Origin: Streptomyces himalayensis subsp. himalayensis
GTDB lineage: Bacteria; Actinomycetota; Actinomycetes; Streptomycetales; Streptomycetaceae
Reading direction: 5' to 3'
NCBI RefSeq assembly: GCF_013778455.1
Contig: NZ_JACEHE010000022.1
Location: forward strand, 1 to 64,000
DNA length: 64,000 nucleotides
Within the stretch, counting starts at the first letter, position 1. Each line of letters starts with the position of its first letter. A model generated the notes under the pieces. The model did no database searches. It had not been told where the DNA came from and worked only from the letters and a program-made list of their open reading frames with translations. Below are positions 8,172 to 16,779 of this stretch, piece by piece. Position numbers and translations under genes: made by a program.

Positions 8172-9815
8172 TCAGCCGCCCGCCCGCAGGACGTCCGCCA
8201 CGATCGGGCCTGCCGCATCGCCGCCGTGCCCGCCCTCCTGGGTGACGGCGGCCGCGGCGATGTCGCCCCGGTAACCGGTGAACCAGCTGTTGGACGTGGC
8301 CTGGCTGTCGACCTCGGCGGAGCCGGTCTTCGCGCCGAAGGCACCGCCGAGCGCGGCCACTTCCCGCATCGCGGGGGCGGCGGTACCGCTGGTCGCCGTG
8401 CGGTACATCATCTGCCGCAGCTGCTCGACGGTGTTCCGCTCCAGCCCGCGGGCGGTGGCGAGCTCACGGTCGTCGAGCTCCTGGGGGACGATCACCGGCT
8501 GCCGGAAGGCGCCGGTAATGGCCGTCGCTGTGACCGAGGCCATGTTCAGCGGGCTCATCTGGACCTGGCCCTGGCCGATCGCGTTCGCCGCGCGGTCGGG
8601 GCCGGGGGAGGCGGGCACCGAGCCGTCGAACGACACGATCCCGGTCTTCCAGTTGTCCCGCCCGAGCCCGAACCGGTCCTGGGCCTCGCGGGTCAGCGAC
8701 TCGTTGGTGAGCGGCTCCTCATCGATGAGCTTCACGAAGGCGGTGTTGCAGGACCGCGCGAAGCTGTCGGCGAGCGTGGCGTTCTCGTTCGGTTCCAGGC
8801 CCTTGATGTTGCGGAAGGTCTGGCTCTGCCACACCGCGCTGGCCTCGCACGGCGCCGGTTCGTTCATCGAGGTGACGCCGTTGTCGATCAGCATCGCCGC
8901 GGTGATGATCTTCATCGTGGAGGCGGGCGCCAACCGCCCCTCGAACGCCGTGTTGAACTCGCCGAATCCGTGGTTCGCCACCGCCAGCACCTCGCCCGTG
9001 CTCGGCTTCACCGCGACCACCGACGACTCGGCGAACTCCTTCACGGCCTTCTCGGCCGCGGCCTGGACGCTCGCGCTGAGCGTCGTCTGCAGCTTGCCGG
9101 GCGTGCCCTTGTCGAGCGTCAGCAGCGTCTCGTCCGGCACGTCGGCGCTCTGGTGCCGCACGGCCAGCTCGATGCCGGGTGTGCCGCCCGCCTCGTCTCC
9201 GTACCGCTTGCGCAGCTGCTCGATGATCGGGCCCAGTGAGGGGTACTTCTTCTCGCTCAGCACGGCGCCGCCCCGGTCCACCGCCTCGATCGGCGGCGCC
9301 GACGCCTCGCCCGTGACGAGCGTGTCGCCCTCCTCCAGGTCCGGGTGGACGACGGACGGCTGCCAGTCGACGAGGGGCCGGCCCGTGGTGCTGCCGCGGA
9401 CGACGGTCAGATCGCTCTCGTACGACAAGGGTTTGGTCTTCCCCTCGTACGAGACGGTGGCCTTGACCGAGAACGGCACCTTGGCGCCGCTCGCCGTGCC
9501 CGGCGTGATCTGAATCTTGGTGATGTGTGCGTCCTCGCGGTACCCCGTGAGCGCTTTCTGCGCGGTGCCGTCCTCGTTGTTCGTGAGGGCCGCGGCCCCC
9601 TCCGCGTCCCCCTTCTCCCACGCCGCGAAGAACTCCTGCGTGGTGTCGCGGATCTCGTCACGGGTGAGCGGCCCCGTCTTCACCGCACCCGGCTCCTCCG
9701 CGGACGTGTTCCCCCCGGTGATCGCACTCACCAGGTTGTACGCGCCGTAACCCGCGCCCCCGACCATGACGGCGAAAACCCCGCCGACCAGGGCAGCCTT
9801 TGCCCCGTTGCGCAT
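8172..9815 (-). CDS. Class B-like penicillin-binding protein (transpeptidase), paralogue
   Basis: 547 residues from ATG 9815, selected because GGAGGGGAG precedes it. Same layout as the next gene: membrane helix (about residues 8-30), MecA_N/NTF2-like domain, dimerisation region, transpeptidase with STMK (about 300), SCN (about 357) and KTG (about 497, KTGSAEV). The two proteins align along their whole length (shared GYREDAHI/GYRKDAHI, VVHPDLEEGDTLVTG/VVHPDLKDGDTLVTG), so they arose by tandem duplication. Likely role: peptidoglycan crosslinking at a particular growth or sporulation stage, or tolerance to beta-lactams; which one is not visible from sequence. Confidence 0.93.
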   Translation of the reverse strand: MRNGAKAALVGGVFAVMVGGAGYGAYNLVSAITGGNTSAEEPGAVKTGPLTRDEIRDTTQEFFAAWEKGDAEGAAALTNNEDGTAQKALTGYREDAHITKIQITPGTASGAKVPFSVKATVSYEGKTKPLSYESDLTVVRGSTTGRPLVDWQPSVVHPDLEEGDTLVTGEASAPPIEAVDRGGAVLSEKKYPSLGPIIEQLRKRYGDEAGGTPGIELAVRHQSADVPDETLLTLDKGTPGKLQTTLSASVQAAAEKAVKEFAESSVVAVKPSTGEVLAVANHGFGEFNTAFEGRLAPASTMKIITAAMLIDNGVTSMNEPAPCEASAVWQSQTFRNIKGLEPNENATLADSFARSCNTAFVKLIDEEPLTNESLTREAQDRFGLGRDNWKTGIVSFDGSVPASPGPDRAANAIGQGQVQMSPLNMASVTATAITGAFRQPVIVPQELDDRELATARGLERNTVEQLRQMMYRTATSGTAAPAMREVAALGGAFGAKTGSAEVDSQATSNSWFTGYRGDIAAAAVTQEGGHGGDAAGPIVADVLRAGG

Positions 9816-9945
9816 GCTGCGCTCCCCTCCCCTTGCCCTGGTGACCGTCGGACAGACGTTCACAAGGGCGATCCCGAGTCAGCACTGTAGGCGGAGGGAC
9901 TGACACGTGAGACCGGATGGACCGATGGCGTCCGAAAGGAGATCA

Positions 9946-10008
9946 ATGTCCTGCGGATCGTCGGCCTGTTCAGCGCCTTCTTCTGAGCCGGTCCGCTCGC
10001 GGGGCTGA
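9946..10008 (+). CDS. Possible 20-residue small ORF
   Basis: ATG 9946 is preceded by AAAGGAG, spaced a rather short four bases, and runs to TGA at 10006-10008 (MSCGSSACSAPSSEPVRSRG). It lies in the 193-bp gap between divergently placed PBP and ureohydrolase 3-prime ends, adjoining but not overlapping either. Nothing similar is known to me. The strong Shine-Dalgarno is the only evidence; chance is quite possible. Confidence 0.2.
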   Translation: MSCGSSACSAPSSEPVRSRG

Positions 10009-10905
10009 TCAGGGTTGGGCCAGGGCGGTCTGGAGCAGGTCGGCGAGGAGGGCCGCGCAGGAGCCGTCGGGGTCGAGATCCGGGTCGTAGATGGTGAGAT
10101 TGAAGCCGACGCAGCGTTCCGATCGCGCCAAGGCCCCCAGCAGCGGGGCAAGTTCACCGGGCAGGAGTCCACCGGGGTCGGGACTGTCGACCGCGGGCAT
10201 GACGGAGGGGTCCAGCACGTCGGCGTCCAAGTGCAGCCAGAAACCCTCGATCCCGGGCACTTCAAGGCTGCGCACCACCGCACGCGCCACGTCCTCGGCG
10301 CCCTGCTTCCGGATCCCTCCGACCGTCACGTTCGTGATCTTCAAAGCGGTGAGTTCGGCGCGCTCGTCGTCGTAGTCCCGGATTCCCAGGACGCGTACGT
10401 CCTCGTCCCTGACATAGGGGCGCAGCCCTTCGAGGTCTGTCAGGTCCGCTTGGCCGCGGCCGGTCGCGATGGCCAGCTCTTCGCCGCCCGCGGCGCCGAT
10501 ACGGTCGGAGTTCCCGGGGTGCCGGAAGTCCGCGGACCCGTCGATGACGACGATTCCGTACCGCCCGATGCGGCGGAGCGCGAGCGAGGCGCCGAGCTGG
10601 ATGGAGCAGTCGCCACCCAGGACGACGGGGAAGTCCTCGGCCCGGACATGGTGTTCGATGCGGTCGGCGAGCTTGCGGGTGTAGGTGGCGATGGCCTCGG
10701 CGTTGAACACGCCGTCGCCCTCCTGCCAGTCGCCGCGGTCATAACGGGGTGGTACGACGACTCCGCCCTCGTACGCCCCGAGCCGCTGCAGCAGCCGCTG
10801 CTCGCGCAGCGCGCCCGCCAGCTTGTAGCACCCGGGCACGGTGCCTTCGGCCGGCGGCCGAAGGCCGAGGTTGGACGGGGCGTCGATGACGACGATGCGG
10901 CGCAT
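10009..10905 (-). CDS. Arginase/agmatinase-fold (ureohydrolase) protein with altered metal ligands
   Basis: 298 residues, normal length for the ureohydrolase superfamily (arginase, agmatinase, formimidoylglutamase), cytoplasmic. The fold landmarks are clear: VVLGGDCSIQLGA (about residue 99), VVIDGSADFRHP (about 122), HLDADVLDPSVMPAVDSPDPGGL (about 223; split as HLDADVLDP and AVDSPDPGGL). In arginase the matching motifs are GGDHS, DAHxD and SxDxD with His, Asp, His, Asp, Asp, Asp binding two Mn2+. Here the first His is Cys and the second is Ser, so two ligands differ. Cys at the first place is, from memory, seen in other actinomycete arginase-family proteins; Ser at the second looks rarer. Catalysis on guanidino substrates is doubtful. 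Confidence 0.8.
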   Translation of the reverse strand: MRRIVVIDAPSNLGLRPPAEGTVPGCYKLAGALREQRLLQRLGAYEGGVVVPPRYDRGDWQEGDGVFNAEAIATYTRKLADRIEHHVRAEDFPVVLGGDCSIQLGASLALRRIGRYGIVVIDGSADFRHPGNSDRIGAAGGEELAIATGRGQADLTDLEGLRPYVRDEDVRVLGIRDYDDERAELTALKITNVTVGGIRKQGAEDVARAVVRSLEVPGIEGFWLHLDADVLDPSVMPAVDSPDPGGLLPGELAPLLGALARSERCVGFNLTIYDPDLDPDGSCAALLADLLQTALAQP

Positions 10906-10924
10906 CCGGCCATTCTGGCCGCGG

Positions 10925-12664
10925 CTAGACCCAGGTATCCAGCCACATTCGCGCCCGCCACGAGTCGATCGGGATCGCCTGGCCGGTATAGATCGGCCAG
11001 AAGTAGATGAAGTTCCACGCGATGAGCAGGACGAGCACGCCGGAGGCCGCGGCGCCCACGACCCGCCGTCGTTCCGACGATCCCGGCGGCCCGAGGATCG
11101 CCCCGATCATCATCGCCACGGCCAGACACAGGAACGGCACGAAGACGACGGCGTAGAAGAAGAAGATCGTCCGTTCCTGGTACATGAACCACGGCAGATA
11201 GCCGGCCACGACGCCGCATGCGATGGCGCCCGCGCGCCAGTCACGCCGGAAGAACCAGCGCCACAGCACGTACAGGATCGCGAAGCAGGCCGCCCACCAC
11301 AGCACCGGTGTGCCGAGCGCGAGGACCTCGCGGGCGCACTTCTCGCCCGCGTCGGTGGGGCAGCCGTCCTTGCCGGCCGGCGGGTCCTCGTAGAAGTACG
11401 AGACGGGGCGGCCGAGGACGATCCAGCTCCACGGGTTCGACTGGTACGTGTGCGGCGAGGAGAGGCCGACGTGGAACTGGTACACCTCGTGCTCGTAATG
11501 CCACATGCTGCGCAGCCAGTCCGGCAGCCAGGTGAAGCTGCCGCCCTTGCCGTCCGTCACGGCCCAGTTGCGGAAGTACCCGCCGGAGCCGTCCTCCGGC
11601 GAGAGGATCCAGCCCAGCCAGGACAGCACGTATGTCGCCACGGCCACCGGCACGGTCGACAGGAACGCCCAGCCCAGATCCCGCCTGAGCACAGCGACGT
11701 ACGGCCGCTCGGCGCCCGCGACCCGGCGCCCGGCCACGTCCCACCACACGGCCATCAGCGCGAAAGCGGCCAGGACGTAGAGGCCGTTCCACTTCGTGGC
11801 GAACGCCAGTCCCAGGCACACCCCGGCCGCCAGGCGCCACGGCCGCCAGCCGTGCCGCAGGGACTCGGCGATCCCGGCATCGGGGCGCGCGATCCCGTCG
11901 GGGCCCACGGGCAGTGCGGCGGCGAGCCGCGCCCGTGCCCTGTCCCGGTCGACGACGAGGCAGCCGAAGGCCGCCAGCACGAAGAACATCAGCACCAGGT
12001 CGAGCAGCGCGGTGCGGCTCATCACGAAGTGCAGGCCGTCCACGGCCATCAGGGCACCCGCGAGGCACCCCAGGAACGTGGAGCGGAACAGCCGCCGTCC
12101 GATCCGGCACAGCAGCAGCACGGACAGCGTGCCGAGCACGGCCGTCATGAACCGCCAGCCGAACGGGGTGAACCCGAACAGCCACTCGCCGATCCCGATG
12201 ACGTACTTGCCGACCGGCGGATGCACCACATACGCCGCGTCCGACGGCAGTGTGACCGCGTCGCCGTTCTGCAGGATCTGGTCGTTGGCCGCCTTGGGCC
12301 AGTTGACCTCGAACCCGCGGTGGACGAGCGCCCACGCGTCCTTGGCGTAGTACGTCTCGTCGAATATCACGGCCTTCGGGCTGCCGAGGTTCCAGAACCG
12401 CATCAGGCCCGCGACGAGCGTGACGAGCAGCGGGCCCAGCCAGCCCGACCAGCGCACCAGCACGTCGGCGAGGCTCTTGGGCACTCCGAGTGCCGCCCAC
12501 AGCCGGGGGCTGGGCCGGGTGTAGGGAGGCACCAGCCGGTCGCGGACGTCGGTCGCGGTCCGCGGTGCGTAGCCGAATCGGCGCAGCCGCAGTTGCCACG
12601 ACGGCGGTCGCTGTTCGGTGGCCTGGCCCTGCCGGGTGTCCGTGGAGGACGCGGTACTGGTCAC
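10925..12664 (-). CDS. pmt: Dolichyl-phosphate-mannose--protein O-mannosyltransferase (GT39)
   Basis: 579 residues with roughly ten membrane helices. Actinobacterial Pmt moves mannose from polyprenyl-phosphate-mannose to Ser/Thr of exported proteins as they leave the membrane. The catalytic first loop is present: FDETYYAKDAWALVHRG, with the Asp-Glu pair near residue 100, following a helix ending MRFWNLGSP. The C-terminal PMT_4TMC half contains the long hydrophobic run before WPIYTGQ. GTG start at 12664. It lies 19 bases upstream of the ureohydrolase on the same strand, so co-transcription is likely. In Streptomyces this enzyme is required for phage phiC31 infection and proper cell-wall resistance (recalled). 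Confidence 0.93.
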   Translation of the reverse strand: MTSTASSTDTRQGQATEQRPPSWQLRLRRFGYAPRTATDVRDRLVPPYTRPSPRLWAALGVPKSLADVLVRWSGWLGPLLVTLVAGLMRFWNLGSPKAVIFDETYYAKDAWALVHRGFEVNWPKAANDQILQNGDAVTLPSDAAYVVHPPVGKYVIGIGEWLFGFTPFGWRFMTAVLGTLSVLLLCRIGRRLFRSTFLGCLAGALMAVDGLHFVMSRTALLDLVLMFFVLAAFGCLVVDRDRARARLAAALPVGPDGIARPDAGIAESLRHGWRPWRLAAGVCLGLAFATKWNGLYVLAAFALMAVWWDVAGRRVAGAERPYVAVLRRDLGWAFLSTVPVAVATYVLSWLGWILSPEDGSGGYFRNWAVTDGKGGSFTWLPDWLRSMWHYEHEVYQFHVGLSSPHTYQSNPWSWIVLGRPVSYFYEDPPAGKDGCPTDAGEKCAREVLALGTPVLWWAACFAILYVLWRWFFRRDWRAGAIACGVVAGYLPWFMYQERTIFFFYAVVFVPFLCLAVAMMIGAILGPPGSSERRRVVGAAASGVLVLLIAWNFIYFWPIYTGQAIPIDSWRARMWLDTWV

Positions 12665-12717
12665 CGCGCCATCGTAGGGAACGCTTCTGTGCGAGTCGCG
12701 AGACGGGCCTCTTCCGG

Positions 12718-12860
12718 CCTGACCGGCCGGGCCGGGGCTGTCTCCACAGAGGCCTGACCGGCCGGGCCGGGGCCGTCCCGGAGGATGCTGACCTGCTGGG
12801 CCGGGGCCGCCCCGGAGGATGCTGACCTGCCGGGCGGGGGCCGTCCCCGCAGGATCCTGA
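12718..12860. repeat. Degenerate direct repeats in the pmt-rsmI divergent promoter region
   Basis: The block CCTGACCGGCCGGGCCGGGG occurs twice (about 12718 and 12755), and GGAGGATGCTGACCTG occurs twice (about 12780 and 12813), each followed by CTGGGCCGGGG-like sequence. The array of about 33-37 bp units sits between the divergent pmt and rsmI starts. Because it is duplicated sequence rather than symmetric DNA, slippage is the simplest origin. Confidence 0.6.
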
Positions 12861-12897
12861 CGGTTCGGCCCTGCCCCGCCCCTGCGAGGATGGAACG

Positions 12898-13770
12898 GTG
12901 ACAGAAACCAGCCCCCACGGCACTCTCGTACTCGCCGGCACCCCCATCGGGGACGTGGCCGACGCGCCGCCCCGCCTCGCCGAGGAGCTGGCCTCCGCGG
13001 ACGTCGTCGCGGCCGAGGACACCCGGCGGCTGCGGCGGCTCACCCAGGCGCTGGGCGTGCAGCCGGCAGGGCGGATCGTGTCGTACTTCGAGGGCAACGA
13101 GTCCGCGCGCACCCCCGAGCTCGTCGAGGCCCTGGTGGGCGGGGCGCGGGTGCTGCTGGTGACCGACGCGGGGATGCCGTCCGTGTCCGACCCCGGGTAC
13201 CGGCTGGTCGCGGCCGCCGTCGAGAAGGACATCCGGGTCACCGCGGTGCCGGGCCCCTCCGCCGTGCTCACCGCGCTCGCGCTGTCCGGGCTGCCCGTCG
13301 ACCGGTTCTGCTTCGAGGGCTTCCTGCCGCGCAAGGCGGGCGAGCGGCTGTCACGGCTCCGGGAGGTCGCCGACGAGCGCAGGACCCTCGTCTACTTCGA
13401 GGCGCCGCACCGGCTCGACGACACCCTCGCCGCCATGGCGGAGGCGTTCGGCGCGGACCGCCGCGCCGCCGTGTGCCGCGAGCTCACCAAGACGTACGAG
13501 GAGGTCAGGCGCGGCCCACTGGGCGAGCTCGCCGCGTGGGCCGCCGAGGGGGTACGCGGTGAGATCACCGTCGTCGTCGAGGGCGCACCTGAGAAGGGCG
13601 CGGAGGAACTCGACGCCGATGAGCTGGTGCGCAGGGTGCGGGTGCGCGAGGAGGCGGGGGAGCGGCGCAAGGAGGCGATCGCCGCCGTCGCGGCGGAGGC
13701 GGGGCTGCCCAAACGCGAGGTGTTCGATGCCGTGGTCGCGGCAAAGAACGCGGATCGACGGACCTCATGA
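12898..13770 (+). CDS. rsmI: 16S rRNA 2'-O-ribose C1402 methyltransferase
   Basis: 290 residues from GTG 12898 with GAGGATGG just upstream. RsmI methylates the ribose of C1402 at the ribosomal P site with S-adenosylmethionine. N-terminal GTLVLAGTPIGDVADAPPR, AAEDTRRLRRL, YFEGNESARTPELVEAL, LVTDAGMPSVSDPGYRLVAAA and VPGPSAVLTALALSGLP are all signature stretches of the tetrapyrrole-methylase-fold SAM enzymes of this family. A C-terminal helical tail is extended by about 30 residues relative to E. coli. Divergent from pmt. Confidence 0.95.
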   Translation: MTETSPHGTLVLAGTPIGDVADAPPRLAEELASADVVAAEDTRRLRRLTQALGVQPAGRIVSYFEGNESARTPELVEALVGGARVLLVTDAGMPSVSDPGYRLVAAAVEKDIRVTAVPGPSAVLTALALSGLPVDRFCFEGFLPRKAGERLSRLREVADERRTLVYFEAPHRLDDTLAAMAEAFGADRRAAVCRELTKTYEEVRRGPLGELAAWAAEGVRGEITVVVEGAPEKGAEELDADELVRRVRVREEAGERRKEAIAAVAAEAGLPKREVFDAVVAAKNADRRTS

Positions 13771-13966
13771 GCGGGCAAAGGACGAGGGCGAACGGCAAAG
13801 TACGAGCCCTGCACCAGGCCCTTTCCCCATGGAACCGCCAAGACAGCTCCAACACTTGACAGGTCTCGTGCGCTCGCCCCGGGAAAGGCGTCCACTGGGT
13901 TGAGGGACGCACCCGTCCCCCACCTCCGGCAGCGCGGAACGCGCCGCACCGGAAGTGCCGGAACGA

Positions 13967-13983
13967 CTTGTCCAGCGGACAAG
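13967..13983 (+). promoter_or_regulatory. Perfect inverted repeat adjoining a ribosome-binding site
   Basis: CTTGTCC-AGC-GGACAAG: seven-base arms with a three-base centre, ending one base before the GAGGAG ribosome site of the downstream zinc-ribbon gene. It could be a repressor operator or an RNA hairpin that limits ribosome access. Confidence 0.45.
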
Positions 13984-13993
13984 AGGAGCTGGC

Positions 13994-14392
13994 ATGAGTG
14001 AGATCGCAGGGACCGGCCACCACCCCACGGCGACGCCCGTCATTCACGAGTCGTACTCGTTCGCCTGTATGCGCTGCGGACACGGCTGGGAGCAGTCCTA
14101 CGTCATCGAGCACCACTTCGACGCCGACGGCACCGAGTTCATGATGTACACGGTGGACGGACAGCGGGTTCCCTCGCCGCTGACCAGCCCCACCTGCCTG
14201 AACTGCGGTGGACACGTCGTCCGGATCATGCGGGCGGGGCAGGTGTCCTCGGTGCTGGACATGATGCGCAAGCACCACGTCCCGCAGCAGCCGGATCCCA
14301 GCGAGGAGGGGGCCCAGGAGAAGGCCGCCCACAAGGAGCACCACTGGCACCTCTCCGATCTGCTGCACGCGTTTCACCGCAAGGCCGGGTGA
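13994..14392 (+). CDS. Zinc-ribbon protein of unknown function
   Basis: 132 residues; ATG 13994 follows GAGGAG. Two CxxC pairs (CMRCG near residue 25 and CLNCGG near residue 68) form a probable four-cysteine zinc ribbon. The C-terminal third is His-rich (RKHHVPQQ, HKEHHWHLSDLLHAFH) and may bind metal as well. Cytoplasmic, with no signal or membrane segment. Conserved small zinc-ribbon proteins of this sort are common in Streptomyces but have no assigned role. It stands alone between rsmI and tatD. Confidence 0.75.
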   Translation: MSEIAGTGHHPTATPVIHESYSFACMRCGHGWEQSYVIEHHFDADGTEFMMYTVDGQRVPSPLTSPTCLNCGGHVVRIMRAGQVSSVLDMMRKHHVPQQPDPSEEGAQEKAAHKEHHWHLSDLLHAFHRKAG

Positions 14393-14500
14393 CGGACGGG
14401 ACCGGTGCGGGGCGGCGGGGGCGCGACCGTGACCAGGGCGGCGTGAGGCCCTCGCGGCCCTCTTCGCAGTCCCCGCGGTCCTCTTCGTAGGATCGGGGAC

Positions 14501-15412
14501 ATGCCTTCGAAAGCCGCCGCAGACGCCGCTCCACCGCTCCCGGAGCCGCTCCGGGTGCCCGTCGCGGACTCGCACACCCATCTCGACATGCAGTCCGGCA
14601 CGGTCGAGGAGGGCCTTGCCAAGGCCGCGTCGGTGGGCGTGACCACGGTCGTCCAGGTCGGCTGCGACATCCGCGGCTCACGGTGGGCGGCCGAGACGGC
14701 GGCCGCGTACGAGAACGTGTGGGCGACCGTGGCCCTGCACCCGAACGAGGCGCCCCGCATCGTCCTCGGCACACCTCTTTCTGGGGGGCAAGCCCCCCAG
14801 ACCCCCCGCGACGGATGGTCCAGGCAGGGTGCCCGCCAGGCAGGAGGCGACGCGGCCCTCGACGACGCGCTCGCCGAGATCGACCGGCTCGCCGCGCTCC
14901 CCCAGGTCAAGGGCGTCGGCGAGACCGGCCTCGACTACTTCCGCACCGGCCCCGAGGGCAAGGAAGCGCAGGAGAAGTCCTTCCGCGCCCACATCGAGAT
15001 GGCCAAGCGGCACGGCAAGGCCCTCGTCATCCACGACCGCGACGCCCACGACGACGTGCTGCGGATCCTCAAGGAGGAGGGCGCGCCCGAGCGCACCGTC
15101 TTCCACTGCTACTCCGGCGATGCGGAAATGGCCCGGATCTGCGCCGAGAACGGCTATTTCATGTCGTTCGCCGGCAACGTCACCTTCAAGAACGCCCAGC
15201 CCCTCCGCGACGCCCTCGCCGTCGCCCCGCTGGAGCTGGTGCTCGTGGAGACCGACGCCCCCTATCTGACCCCCGCCCCGTACCGCGGACGGCCCAATGC
15301 GCCGTATCTAATTCCGATCACTTTGCGCGCCATGGCGGACGTGAAGGGCGTCTCCGAGGACGTCCTGGCAACGGCCGTATCCGCCAATACTGCCCGCGCG
15401 TTCGGCTACTGA
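14501..15412 (+). CDS. tatD: TatD-family metal-dependent deoxyribonuclease, with in-frame palindromic insertion
   Basis: 303 residues. TatD proteins are TIM-barrel two-metal hydrolases with 3'-5' exonuclease or AP-endonuclease activity. Metal ligands are visible: DSHTHLDM (about residue 22), the ALHPNEAP loop, GVGETGLDYF, VIHDRDAHDD, FHCYSGD and ETDAPYLTP. Between HPNEAPRIV and DDALAEIDRLA the protein carries about 30 extra residues (GTPLSGGQAPQTPRDGW and beyond) encoded by DNA containing a perfect palindrome at 14781-14800, so a repeat element has been inserted without breaking the frame. It is first in the tatD-rpfB-rsmA-ispE arrangement shared with mycobacteria. Confidence 0.92.
   Translation: MPSKAAADAAPPLPEPLRVPVADSHTHLDMQSGTVEEGLAKAASVGVTTVVQVGCDIRGSRWAAETAAAYENVWATVALHPNEAPRIVLGTPLSGGQAPQTPRDGWSRQGARQAGGDAALDDALAEIDRLAALPQVKGVGETGLDYFRTGPEGKEAQEKSFRAHIEMAKRHGKALVIHDRDAHDDVLRILKEEGAPERTVFHCYSGDAEMARICAENGYFMSFAGNVTFKNAQPLRDALAVAPLELVLVETDAPYLTPAPYRGRPNAPYLIPITLRAMADVKGVSEDVLATAVSANTARAFGY
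14781..14800. repeat. Palindromic element inside tatD
   Basis: CTGGGGGGC-AA-GCCCCCCAG, a nine-bp perfect stem with a two-base centre, followed by ACCCCCC. This kind of palindrome is scattered in Streptomyces genomes, usually between genes. Here it is translated in frame within a surface loop of TatD. Confidence 0.8.
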
Positions 15413-15546
15413 CGGACGGTCCGACGGTCTCGTCCCCCCGGCCCGTTCCCATGGATCGTGCCCGCGACACCGCGTATCCGCCTTGCTTTGGAGAGTGACG
15501 ATGCTCGGTTAGGTTCTGACCCCGATCAGGACCCCTGGAGCGTCGC

Positions 15547-16770
15547 GTGAGCAATTCGCAGGACGAGACGTACGAAACGGCGGGGGGATACGCCGATACC
15601 GCAACCCGGTGCGGCCCACGGCCCGGCGGGCGCGTGGCGGCGAGGCAGGCCGCGCGCCACAGGAAGGCCGCCGAGCGGCACGACACACTGCGCCGCATCG
15701 TGCCGCAGGCGCTGGTCGTGGTCTTACTCGCGGGCGGCACCACCGCGTTCGTCGCCGACGACAAGGTGGTCCACATCACCGTCGACGGCAGACCGCGCAC
15801 CCTGCACACCTTCGCCGACAGCGTCGGCGAGCTGCTCGCCGACGAAGGGCTGGACGTCGGTGAGCACGACATCGTGGCGCCCGCACCCACGACCGAGCTG
15901 GCCGGCGGCGACGAGGTCGTCGTCCGCTTCGGCCGGCAGATGCACCTCACCCTCGACGGCCGGCGACGCAGCCTCTGGACGACGGCAAGGACCGTCGACG
16001 AAGCCCTGCGGCAGCTCCGGGTGCGGGCGGAGGGCGCCTATCTGTCCGTCTCCCGCTCCCAGCGGATCGGCCGCTACGGGCTGCGGCTCGACGTCCGCAC
16101 CGAACGCATGGTCACGATCATGGCGGACGGACGGGAGCGGACCATCCGTACGAACGCGGCGACGGTCCGCGAGGTCGTCGACGAGGCCGGGATCCGGATG
16201 GGCGTCCAGGACACCACGTCCGCGGTGCCAGGCAGCTTTCCGTACGAGGGCCAGACGATCACGGTCATGCGCGTCATCGCCGGCAAGGAGGTGCGCGAGG
16301 AACCCATCCCGTTCGACGTGCAGAAGACCTCGGACCCCTCACTGTTCCGCGGTACCGAGGTCGTGGTGCGGGCCGGTCGGCAGGGGACGCGGCGGGTCAC
16401 GTACGCCCTGCGCACCGTCAACGGCGTCAAGCAGCGGCCCCGGCCCGTCAGGTCCGAGGTGCTGCGGGAGCCCGAGACGCAGCTGGTGAAGACCGGCACG
16501 AAGCCGCTGCCCGTGTCCGTCGCGGGCGCCGAGGGTCTCGACTGGGGCGCGCTCGCGCAGTGCGAGTCGGGCGGCCGTCCCCGCGCGATGGATCCCTCGG
16601 GGACGTACGGGGGCCTCTACCAGTTCGACCGCCGCACATGGCGCTCGGTCGGCGGCACGGGGCGTCCCCAGGACGCCTCGCCTGCGGAACAGACGTACCG
16701 AGCCAAGAAGCTGTACGTGCGCCGGGGCGCCGCACCATGGCCGCATTGCGGCCGTCGGCTGTACAGGTAG
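15547..16770 (+). CDS. rpfB: Resuscitation-promoting factor, RpfB type
   Basis: 407 residues from GTG 15547 (GGAG seven bases upstream). Rpf enzymes cleave peptidoglycan like lysozyme/lytic transglycosylases and promote spore germination or exit from dormancy. Layout: cytoplasmic basic N-terminus, one membrane helix (about 52-70, LVVVLLAGGTTAFV), three DUF348 (ubiquitin-like) repeats (about 74-230; each begins with a V-x-I-T/L-DG-R pattern), a G5 domain (about 235-310) and the C-terminal Rpf domain from LDWGALAQCESGG (about 330), with the catalytic Glu in QCESGG and two cysteines for the disulfide. Position before rsmA and ispE matches mycobacterial rpfB. No c-di-AMP (ydaO) riboswitch fits in the 134-bp upstream gap. 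Confidence 0.95.
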   Translation: MSNSQDETYETAGGYADTATRCGPRPGGRVAARQAARHRKAAERHDTLRRIVPQALVVVLLAGGTTAFVADDKVVHITVDGRPRTLHTFADSVGELLADEGLDVGEHDIVAPAPTTELAGGDEVVVRFGRQMHLTLDGRRRSLWTTARTVDEALRQLRVRAEGAYLSVSRSQRIGRYGLRLDVRTERMVTIMADGRERTIRTNAATVREVVDEAGIRMGVQDTTSAVPGSFPYEGQTITVMRVIAGKEVREEPIPFDVQKTSDPSLFRGTEVVVRAGRQGTRRVTYALRTVNGVKQRPRPVRSEVLREPETQLVKTGTKPLPVSVAGAEGLDWGALAQCESGGRPRAMDPSGTYGGLYQFDRRTWRSVGGTGRPQDASPAEQTYRAKKLYVRRGAAPWPHCGRRLYR

Positions 16771-16779
16771 GCGCGGTCC

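Noticed and set aside
9879..10283. Separate small gene downstream of the ureohydrolase
   Set aside because: It is a shifted-frame reading of the ureohydrolase C-terminus and adjoining gap with no start signal.
15413..15546. c-di-AMP (ydaO) riboswitch before rpfB
   Set aside because: Such switches control other rpf genes in Streptomyces, but this 134-bp gap is too short and lacks the conserved core I would expect.
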